Below, piece by piece: positions 1 to 5,206 of a DNA stretch of 5,996 nt. The notes beneath the pieces were generated by a model. The model made no database searches. It was not told the DNA's origin and worked only from the letters and a program-made list of their open reading frames with translations. Positions within the stretch are counted from its first letter, which is position 1. Each line of letters begins with the position of its first letter. The stretch comes from an uncultured Pseudobdellovibrionaceae bacterium. GTDB lineage: Bacteria; Bdellovibrionota; Bdellovibrionia; Bdellovibrionales; Bdellovibrionaceae. The position numbers and the translations under genes were made by a program. The stretch spans positions 1 through 5,996 of the forward strand of contig CALCCV010000106.1 of assembly GCA_937900305.1 (NCBI GenBank), given 5' to 3'.

Positions 1-495
1 TTTGTGGTTGCCTATATGGTCTTGGGATCACAATTCAATAGCTTTATTGATCCCATCACTGTGTTCATGGCCATGCCGTTTAGTTTTTCAGGAGCCTTTT
101 TAGGGCTGTGGTTGACGGGTCAATCGATGAATATGTTTAGCATGATCGGATTGATATTGTTGATGGGCATCGTTAAGAAAAACTCCATCTTACTCGTCGA
201 TTTTACCAATCAGCGCCACGAGGTGAATCACTTGCCGGCGCAGCAAGCATTACTGGAAGCCTGCCCGACTCGATTGCGACCGATCATGATGACGACATTT
301 GCAACAGTGGCAGGGGCATTGCCAGCAGCTCTGAGTTTCGGCCCTGGGGCGGAAGCGCGTCAACCGATGGCCGTCGCCGTGATTGGTGGCGTGATCGTTT
401 CGACGTTCCTCACACTCTATGTGGTGCCTTGTGTGTACAGTTTGTTTGCCCGTTGGAAGCGGGCGAGTCGAGTCGATGAAATGATCAAGAACTGA
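1..495 (+). CDS. RND efflux permease, C-terminal fragment (AcrB/HAE1-like)
   Basis: This is the 3' end of a resistance-nodulation-division inner-membrane permease, the proton-driven pump subunit that works with a periplasmic adaptor and an outer-membrane channel. The frame is open at base 1, so about 164 residues of a protein normally near 1,000-1,050 aa are visible. Seen: the opening FVVAYMVLGSQFNSF, a hallmark of the last transmembrane block; the proline turn in TVFMAMPFSFSGAFLG; the conserved GIVKKNSILLVDF helix; and the RLRPIMMTT...GALPAALSFGPGAEARQPMA loop, followed by a final hydrophobic helix ending in VVPCVYSLF. The short basic tail RWKRASRVDEMIKN is cytoplasmic by family topology. 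This block matches the HAE1 (multidrug/hydrophobe) branch rather than heavy-metal pumps, but the substrate cannot be told from it. The gene stops at TGA 493-495 and nothing follows on this strand until 1249, so it is the last gene of its transcription unit; adaptor and channel genes, if adjacent, lie upstream. Confidence 0.95.
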   Translation, partial: FVVAYMVLGSQFNSFIDPITVFMAMPFSFSGAFLGLWLTGQSMNMFSMIGLILLMGIVKKNSILLVDFTNQRHEVNHLPAQQALLEACPTRLRPIMMTTFATVAGALPAALSFGPGAEARQPMAVAVIGGVIVSTFLTLYVVPCVYSLFARWKRASRVDEMIKN

Positions 496-1173
496 TCATG
501 AAGCCTTCGGTGGTTTTGTCTCCACCACCGCAGCTTTCTTTTCCTTTTTGCGCTCGAACCACAAAGGCTGAGGGCTACTCAACTCGGGTTTCAATAGACC
601 CTTTTTATTTTCGATGAGCTGCATCCAAATTCGATAGGATTCTCGATTGGCCGGATCAATCGAGAGCCGCTCCAGATATTCAATCTCTCGCTCAGCATTG
701 GCCTTCAAACTTTTGACAAGGTACTCATAGTTGAGCAACAGGCCGCGGTAAGAATCATCTTTTGACTCCCGCATATCAAAGTCAAACCACTGCCCTTCGG
801 CCAAATGTCGCATATGGCGCTCGATCTTTTTGACGGGCTCAAGCAAATGCAACGTTAGCCGATAGCCAATCAACGCCGTCAACCCCAACAGGGCAACGAT
901 GCTTATACAGCCAAACATGATAATCCAGATCAATTCGCGTTCGAGATGTTGAATGAACTGCGGAAATTTGTCGTAGGCCAATTTGTAGAAGAGATCGTAG
1001 TTCTGCACCGAAAAATAAATGACCGGTAGCCAAAGAATGAGGGCGGCGCCCAGAACCGTAAAAACCAACAAAAAAACGTTTTGGTATAGAAATCGCTTCG
1101 ACTCCAGGGAGACCAAACTCTTTTGCGGAGAGATTTCGAACTTCAGATGAGTTTTTCGAAAACTGTGATGCAT
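496..1173 (-). CDS. Two-helix membrane protein with HAMP-like linker, no output domain
   Basis: 225 residues, not recognised as a named gene. Seen: a basic N-terminal stretch (residues 1-30), a hydrophobic helix about 32-55, a short aromatic extracytoplasmic loop about 56-80, a second helix about 82-106, then a segment from about 104 to 155 that reads as a HAMP domain. That segment has an amphipathic first helix with the conserved Pro (HLLEPVKKIERHMRHLAEG), a connector, and a second helix around LLNYEYLVKSLKANAEREIEYL. HAMP domains relay signals from a membrane sensor to a kinase, cyclase or methyl-accepting module. Here nothing of that kind follows: the protein ends in a helical segment and a Lys/Ala/Pro-rich tail (AAVVETKPPKAS). 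It may be a stand-alone HAMP adaptor or membrane scaffold; this is inference. The ATG at 1173 is the only sensible start, with no strong Shine-Dalgarno upstream. It is divergent from the lipoprotein gene and abuts the RND gene stop-to-stop. Confidence 0.85.
   Translation of the reverse strand: MHHSFRKTHLKFEISPQKSLVSLESKRFLYQNVFLLVFTVLGAALILWLPVIYFSVQNYDLFYKLAYDKFPQFIQHLERELIWIIMFGCISIVALLGLTALIGYRLTLHLLEPVKKIERHMRHLAEGQWFDFDMRESKDDSYRGLLLNYEYLVKSLKANAEREIEYLERLSIDPANRESYRIWMQLIENKKGLLKPELSSPQPLWFERKKEKKAAVVETKPPKAS
500..549 (+). terminator. Probable intrinsic terminator of the RND gene, inside the opposing gene
   Basis: A perfect 6-bp stem, CGGTGG (508-513) with CCACCG (525-530), encloses an 11-nt loop. 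It is extended across a small internal loop by AAGC (501-504) pairing with GCTT (533-536). A T-rich stretch follows (535-549: TTTCTTTTCCTTTTT). This is the layout of a Rho-independent terminator on the + strand, just 3' of the RND stop codon. It lies within the last codons of the opposite-strand HAMP gene, so the same bases also encode that protein's C-terminal tail. The T tract is interrupted by C residues, so efficiency is uncertain. Confidence 0.55.
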
Positions 1174-1248
1174 CTTAAGTAACTCTTCGGTCCAATGTGG
1201 TTCGATCTAAAGCTTTTCAAGACCAAAGCCCTAGGATAGACTGCAAAA
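1174..1248. promoter_or_regulatory. 75-bp divergent intergenic region
   Basis: This gap separates the 5' ends of the HAMP-protein gene (-) and the lipoprotein gene (+), so it must hold or border promoters for both. I find no convincing -35/-10 pair on either strand. On the + side AGGA at 1233-1236 could serve as a ribosome site, but it is about 12 nt from the ATG at 1249, which is long. An 8-bp palindrome AAAGCTTT lies at 1209-1216, near the middle, but the same palindrome also occurs inside the EamA coding region. Back-to-back placement suggests possible co-regulation; that is inference only. Confidence 0.45.
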
Positions 1249-1941
1249 ATGAAAACATTTTTCCATTTTGTCGGTTTCTCGCTGGCCGTCGGTCTCACTG
1301 TCGTGTTGCTTGCGGCAGCGGGATGCAGCGGAAGAGACGTCGATGATTCGCCCGAGACACCCCCAGATTCTCAAGTGGTCGTGGCCCAAGATTATCGCTT
1401 AACTGAAGACCGCCAGGCGATGGAGGAATTGCGAAAACAAGTTCCCCCCCAAAAAAAGGTCGCGAATGACGAGTTGGCCTTTCTGTTAAAACTCTTCGAA
1501 AATCCGAACGACACGACGTCTCGAATCAGAGATCGCTACAATATGCTCATCCGGAACAAGCGGCGCGAGTTCGACTCTGACTTGCAGACCAAGCGCAAAA
1601 CCTTTAACGCAACTGAAAAATCAGATCGGGAAACTTACGCGAGCGAGCACCAACGGATTTTGAAATCCTTGCGAGGACGCAAGATGAGTTCCGAATCCAA
1701 ACGTAAAAAAGTCACCGATGAAGAAGACAAACGAAAAGTTTTTTATCAAGAACAACGTTTAAAAAGAGAAACTTTCGAAGCCGGCATCAAAGCCGAGCGA
1801 GCCAATTTCGAAGACTACCTCAGACAAAAGAACTCTGAATTCAACCAAGAGATGAGAAATTACGAAGCCCAACAGCGCGAGTTAAAAAAGCAGCAAGATC
1901 TGCAAAAAAAATCTCAGCAAGAAAATCAACTAGGCCAATGA
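1249..1941 (+). CDS. Lipoprotein with hendecad (11-residue) R-x-x-[F/Y] helical repeat
   Basis: 230 residues, not recognised as a named family. Seen: a signal peptide of a basic start and a hydrophobic core (about residues 5-24), ending in AAAG-C with Cys26 as the likely lipidated residue. Ser follows at +2, which in the Lol system favours the outer membrane. A Pro/Asp-rich linker (about 27-50) follows, then a mostly helical, highly charged body to the end. Within it aromatic residues recur every 11 positions: Y97, F108, F119, Y130 (then L141) and, after a two-residue phase shift, F165, F176, F187, F198. Seven of these eight aromatics have Arg three residues before them. This pattern points to a long hendecad coiled coil in the periplasm. 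The tail (about 206-230) is Gln/Lys-rich and probably disordered. A C7A7 homopolymer encodes P66-K70. The gene overlaps the next gene by 4 bp, so the two are very likely one operon; the function is unknown. Confidence 0.85.
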   Translation: MKTFFHFVGFSLAVGLTVVLLAAAGCSGRDVDDSPETPPDSQVVVAQDYRLTEDRQAMEELRKQVPPQKKVANDELAFLLKLFENPNDTTSRIRDRYNMLIRNKRREFDSDLQTKRKTFNATEKSDRETYASEHQRILKSLRGRKMSSESKRKKVTDEEDKRKVFYQEQRLKRETFEAGIKAERANFEDYLRQKNSEFNQEMRNYEAQQRELKKQQDLQKKSQQENQLGQ

Positions 1942-3077
1942 TTCAAATAACTCAACAGCGGCCAAAGTTTTCGGAAATATTGAATTACTTTCTGATGTTA
2001 GGAACCACGGGATTTGGTGGGCCGATCGCCAACATTCAGTATATGCGCCGGGATTGGTTGGCAAAAAATTGGATCACGGATCCAGATTTTCAAGATGCTT
2101 TCGCTATGATCAAACTTCTTCCTGGTCCAGTCGGCTACCAGATGGTTTTGTATTTGGCGAATCGTCATCTCAACCGCAAACTGGCGTTGCTTTGCGGAAT
2201 TGCGTATCTTTTGCCTTCGATTTTCCTGGTGATAAGTTGTTTTTATCTTATTGAGCAACTTCGCGAATTCGCCGCCATTGGTAAATTTGTCGAAGGCATG
2301 GCCATCGGTTCGTTGTTTCTCTTATTGTGGAGTGTATGGAAGTTGAGTGGCTCACTCCTGCGTACACCCGCATTTTGGTTCAGTGTACTGGTCACGGCAT
2401 TTTTGCATTTGCGGCTTGGCTGGTCAGAGCCAATGTGTATCGCCATTGTATTTTTCGTGAATTGGCTCCATCACAAGTCAAAAAAAAATGACCTTAGATC
2501 GATCACTCCCCTGGCTCTTGCTACTCTTGGCGGTCTCGGGCTGGCCGTGCCGCTGACCGACCGCCTCTGGACCCTCGCCGTCTTGGGATTTCAATCAGGC
2601 ATTATGACTTTCGGTACGGGTCTGGCCATTATTCCCATCCTCGAAAGACATTTAGTGACCGACTGGCACTGGCTCACTTCGACCCAATTTCTTGAGGCGC
2701 TTTCCATTGGTCAAATTACACCTGGTCCAGTGTTGGTTATAACGACCTACCTCGGTTTGCAAATTGCTGGTTTGGCCGGAGCCTTCGTTTTTACGGTCGC
2801 CACATTCTCGGCCAGCAGTTTGAATGTTTTGACTTGGTTTCCGATAGTTCTCGGACGATTTTCTAAATCGAGTTTAATGAAAATTTTCAATCTAACCGTT
2901 TGCTCAGTTGTAAGTTATTTTATACTTATCAGTTTAACAACGATGGGTCGTTCGGCGTCCCCGATCGGGCTAGCCGCCGCGATGGCGCTTGGATTTGCCT
3001 GGACGTTTGTTCCCAAACTTCCGATCGGCCTCTTTTTACCCACATTTGGAATTGTTTATCTTCTGTTTGGTTTCTAA
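1938..3077 (+). CDS. chrA: Chromate-transporter (CHR/ChrA) family permease, two-domain
   Basis: 379 residues, the usual size for long-chain CHR proteins built of two homologous halves. The family's studied members export chromate across the inner membrane; many homologues have unproven substrates, so chromate here is a family-level assumption. Seen in half 1: GTTGFGGP (22-29), the following RRDWL (37-41), and LPGP (61-64). In half 2: the counterpart FGTG (225-228, where FGGG is common), IP (232-233) and GQITPGP (258-264). Hydrophobic helices fill the rest, with a charged cytoplasmic linker near 178-188 (HHKSKKNDLR) between the halves. The ATG overlaps the lipoprotein stop as ATGA, with only a weak AGG at 1932-1934, so translation is probably coupled to the upstream gene. 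An A9 tract (2480-2488) encodes part of the linker, and an exact 11-bp tandem duplication covers the stop codon. No ChrB-like regulator is adjacent. Confidence 0.9.
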   Translation: MIQITQQRPKFSEILNYFLMLGTTGFGGPIANIQYMRRDWLAKNWITDPDFQDAFAMIKLLPGPVGYQMVLYLANRHLNRKLALLCGIAYLLPSIFLVISCFYLIEQLREFAAIGKFVEGMAIGSLFLLLWSVWKLSGSLLRTPAFWFSVLVTAFLHLRLGWSEPMCIAIVFFVNWLHHKSKKNDLRSITPLALATLGGLGLAVPLTDRLWTLAVLGFQSGIMTFGTGLAIIPILERHLVTDWHWLTSTQFLEALSIGQITPGPVLVITTYLGLQIAGLAGAFVFTVATFSASSLNVLTWFPIVLGRFSKSSLMKIFNLTVCSVVSYFILISLTTMGRSASPIGLAAAMALGFAWTFVPKLPIGLFLPTFGIVYLLFGF

Positions 3078-3088
3078 TTGGTTTCTAA
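3067..3088. repeat. Exact 11-bp tandem duplication across the chrA stop codon
   Basis: TTGGTTTCTAA occurs twice head to tail with no spacer (3067-3077 and 3078-3088). The first copy encodes the last residues and the TAA stop of the CHR transporter; the second lies wholly in the intergenic gap. It looks like a recent slippage or duplication event. It leaves the protein unchanged because the first copy keeps the stop. Confidence 0.8.
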
Positions 3089-3097
3089 GATCAACCA

Positions 3098-3113
3098 TGG
3101 CGAACTCTTGCCA
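3098..3113. terminator. Short hairpin between converging chrA and EamA genes
   Basis: TGGCGA (3098-3103) pairs with TTGCCA (3108-3113), one G-T wobble included, around a four-base ACTC loop. It sits in the 36-bp gap between two converging genes, directly beside the EamA stop codon and 20 bp past the chrA stop. An outer AATTGG/CCAATT pair (3076-3081 with 3119-3124) brackets it. Position suits a bidirectional terminator, but neither strand has a T tract directly after the stem (on + the nearest is TTTT at 3123-3126), so the call is weak. Confidence 0.35.
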
Positions 3114-3962
3114 CTAAGCCAATTTTATTAAAACGAGGCCGAGCACAATCATCACAATTCCGGCAGACTTTCGCCAATCTGCCCGTTCTTTCAAAATGAA
3201 AATTCCCAAAAGCGTGGCAAACACCACCGAAACCTCGCGAGTTGTAGCGACGTACGCAGCCGGACTTCGCTGATAAGCCCACAGCACGATTCCATAGGAC
3301 ACACTGCCCGCCATCGCCACGAATGAAGCTTCAAATTTGTGCTTCTTACAGACCGCCATCATTTCAGGTTTCAAACGCCAAAATAAATACGGAGCCGCAA
3401 AAATCGGAGCCGTTAAATTCATCAGCGCAAGATAAACAAGAACAGAGGTCTCACGACTGCCGAAACTATCAATCACCGAATAAGCACTTACGATCAGGCC
3501 CACAAGAACCGCCATGGAAAAAGCTTTTCGCGCATTTAGATCCGGCACTTCGCGCATGGCCATGACCATGGTCCCTAGCACCACCGCTAAAATTCCCAAC
3601 CCACCTTGCAGCGACACCAGATGAACTTGAAGTCCAACGGTGATGAGAGTGGTGCCAGCCACACCCAAACCTCGGGCAATGGGATACACCACCGAGATCT
3701 CTCCGAGTTTGTAGGCCCAACCCAAAGTGCAAAGATAAACGCCGTGAACCAATCCCGAAGCCAGCATGAACCAGCCCGCGCGGGCCGTCCATGTTGAAAT
3801 CGGATCAAAATAGAGGGCTACCGGTAAAAGCAAAATGCCAAGGGCAAACCAACCCACCGACAACAGCGCAATTTTATCTGCCTTTGAACTTTTCGTCACA
3901 AAATTCCAGCTAGCTTGAAATAGCGCAGAAAATGCGACCGCAAAAAATATTTCGGGACTCAT
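3114..3962 (-). CDS. EamA-family (DMT superfamily) inner-membrane transporter
   Basis: 282 residues, the normal length for a ten-helix drug/metabolite transporter made of two five-helix EamA repeats. Members move small metabolites, often outward; the substrate here is unknown. Seen: hydrophobic helices throughout; in repeat 1 the segment YKLGEISVVYPIARG (about 85-99), typical of an EamA subgroup; in repeat 2 the matching region AYQRSPAAYVATTREVSVVF (229-248) followed by ILKER (256-260) and a last helix GIVMIVLGLVLIKLA. A charged loop (about 136-146, REVPDLNARKA) joins the halves. The ATG at 3962 has AGG five nt upstream. It is the second gene of a leftward operon, starting 6 bp after the beta-barrel gene's stop, so the two are almost surely co-transcribed. 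It converges with chrA at a 36-bp gap. Confidence 0.92.
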   Translation of the reverse strand: MSPEIFFAVAFSALFQASWNFVTKSSKADKIALLSVGWFALGILLLPVALYFDPISTWTARAGWFMLASGLVHGVYLCTLGWAYKLGEISVVYPIARGLGVAGTTLITVGLQVHLVSLQGGLGILAVVLGTMVMAMREVPDLNARKAFSMAVLVGLIVSAYSVIDSFGSRETSVLVYLALMNLTAPIFAAPYLFWRLKPEMMAVCKKHKFEASFVAMAGSVSYGIVLWAYQRSPAAYVATTREVSVVFATLLGIFILKERADWRKSAGIVMIVLGLVLIKLA

Positions 3963-3968
3963 CTGTGC

Positions 3969-5165
3969 CTACTGATTTGAAGGCTCTTCTTCGACTTCTA
4001 CTTCTTCAAAATTCTCAGAATTCGGAATTCGTTTTTTCTTTTTCTTCTTGTTTACTTTTTTCTTTTTTCGCAACTCGATCGAAGGGTCTTCCCCAGACTC
4101 AGTAATAATTTCGGCTTCCCGCTCTTCGCTCTCCGTTTTTTTAATCACCTTTTTCGGAACAACCTTGACAGGATCACCTTCAAACAAAGACTGATCTACG
4201 CCATCTTGCGTGTCAGCTTCAAACTGAGAAGGTATTTCGCGAATCCGTTTTTCAATCGACTTAGGATCCCGCTCGTAGCCAAATAAAATCGTCCAGCGAA
4301 TGAGACCTTCTGTGTAAGCTGCATAATTGTCGCCGGCCAAAGTCGTTCGCACAATTCCCTCCAAGTGATTCGAACCTTGGCTGATTCGACCCACTTTGAG
4401 CTCCGCAAAAACTGCCGAGGGATTGATGGATGAATACAACATGGATCCACCGTTGGCCCGATTCAATGTGGAGTTACGAACAGATTGTGAATCTGTGTCG
4501 GCATCGTCGATGACCGATTGAAATCCCGAAAACCCGCCGCCGACGTACCATTTGCCAAAATGGTAACTCGCGCCAAGAGAATATGGCAGCAAGGCCGAAC
4601 GACCCTCAAGGCGATATTTAAATCCCAATCCAGCCTCGAAGCTCCAATTGCGAAATGGCTTTAAATAATTGAGCGACGTCGACAGCGACATCACTCCGTC
4701 ACTCGTCAGTGGATTATCAATGGACTTGTCGTATTTATCGATGGGCATCGTCGCATTGATATCGCCCCACAAAAAATGACTGCCATATAAAAATAAAATG
4801 TCTGTGCCTGCGCTGATCGAAGACAACACGGAATTTTTTCGAGTGGCATCTAAATTGGTTGTTTCGGCATTCGCCATCACAATGTTGGTGTGCAGGCCCC
4901 AACGGTCCATCAATACATAACGAGCCGAAAGGTCTAAATCCATCGCCGTATAACTTCGATTGGCGCCGTTAAGAACGGTTTCAGATCCAAAAGATGCATA
5001 ATTGCTGTCTGATTTTAGGTATCGAAAACCAGTTCCAACTTGAAATTGCCCCTCTAGAAAATGATTCTCGTCGACGACGGCTTGCGCAAATGAGCTTCCC
5101 AAAAGAAGCATCAATGGCCCGCTAAGGCGAAAAAGGGGCGTGATTAAACTTGAAAGGTTTCGCAT
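3969..5165 (-). CDS. Outer-membrane beta-barrel protein with long charged, lysine-rich tail
   Basis: 398 residues from the ATG at 5165; not recognised as a named porin. Seen: a signal peptide (about 1-29) with hydrophobic core GPLMLLLGSSF and an Ala-x-Ala site ending FAQA; then about 265 residues of alternating polar/hydrophobic strands rich in Gly, Tyr, Trp and Ser, typical of a barrel, closing near 285-297 with a strand like a C-terminal sorting signal (EGLIRWTILFGY). Unlike most barrels it continues about 100 residues as a charged, low-complexity tail, with KKKKVNKKKKKKR at 367-379 and an acidic cluster FEEVEVEEE at 386-394. By topology the tail should face the periplasm. Start choice: an in-frame TTG at 5192 would add nine residues, but it has no ribosome site and spoils the signal peptide; the ATG has AAGAA just upstream, which is weak and close. 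First gene of an operon with the EamA transporter; a link in transport is plausible but unproven. Confidence 0.85.
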   Translation of the reverse strand: MRNLSSLITPLFRLSGPLMLLLGSSFAQAVVDENHFLEGQFQVGTGFRYLKSDSNYASFGSETVLNGANRSYTAMDLDLSARYVLMDRWGLHTNIVMANAETTNLDATRKNSVLSSISAGTDILFLYGSHFLWGDINATMPIDKYDKSIDNPLTSDGVMSLSTSLNYLKPFRNWSFEAGLGFKYRLEGRSALLPYSLGASYHFGKWYVGGGFSGFQSVIDDADTDSQSVRNSTLNRANGGSMLYSSINPSAVFAELKVGRISQGSNHLEGIVRTTLAGDNYAAYTEGLIRWTILFGYERDPKSIEKRIREIPSQFEADTQDGVDQSLFEGDPVKVVPKKVIKKTESEEREAEIITESGEDPSIELRKKKKVNKKKKKKRIPNSENFEEVEVEEEPSNQ

Positions 5166-5177
5166 AATTCTTATGGT
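5150..5177 (+). promoter_or_regulatory. Candidate sigma70-type promoter for the MFS gene
   Basis: TTGAAA (5150-5155, five of six to TTGACA) and TATGGT (5172-5177, four of six to TATAAT) are separated by 16 bp. Transcription would begin near 5184, giving a leader of about 20 nt that includes the ribosome site AAGAGGT at 5191-5197. The -35 half lies inside the 5' coding end of the opposite-strand beta-barrel gene. No comparably good promoter is visible for the leftward operon. Confidence 0.4.
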
Positions 5178-5190
5178 AACAAAATCAGCC

Positions 5191-5206
5191 AAGAGGTAAA
5201 GCTTTG
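5191..5206 (+). promoter_or_regulatory. Ribosome binding site that favours a TTG start for the MFS gene
   Basis: AAGAGGT (5191-5197) contains GAGGT, complementary to the 16S rRNA 3' end. The last G (5196) is 7 nt from an in-frame TTG at 5204-5206 but 13 nt from the ATG at 5210. Spacing therefore favours TTG, adding Met-Ser before the ATG-encoded Met. The difference is two residues and does not affect function calls. Confidence 0.5.

Noticed and set aside
839..1033. 64-residue minus-strand frame inside the HAMP-protein gene
   Set aside because: Shorter and without features, in another frame of a gene with two membrane helices and a HAMP-like segment.
1209..1216. AAAGCTTT palindrome shared with the other divergent gap (5198-5205) as a possible operator
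   Set aside because: The same 8-mer also occurs in the EamA coding sequence near 3520-3527, and the copy at 5198-5205 overlaps the ribosome-site spacer and TTG start; too short and too common to call.
1174..1248. Promoter pairs such as TTGAAA on the minus strand or TCTAAA on the plus strand
   Set aside because: No partner element at 16-18 bp scores well; naming a promoter here would be guesswork.
1998..2446. Several 66-86 residue frames on both strands in the CHR gene
   Set aside because: They overlap the conserved CHR motifs of the 379-residue frame and have no start signals or domains.
3555..3573. Two adjacent 10-bp palindromes, CATGGCCATG and GACCATGGTC
   Set aside because: They lie in the EamA coding sequence and follow from Met/Val/Ala codons; no regulatory context.
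3469..3808. Overlapping open frames of 63-107 residues within the EamA gene
   Set aside because: The EamA frame shows both repeat motifs and full-length helices; the others are Gly/His/Trp-rich by-products of its codon composition.
5163..5168. CATAAT as a -10 element for the MFS gene
   Set aside because: Five of six match, but no -35 lies 16-18 bp upstream; TTGAAA/TATGGT at 5150-5177 is better placed.
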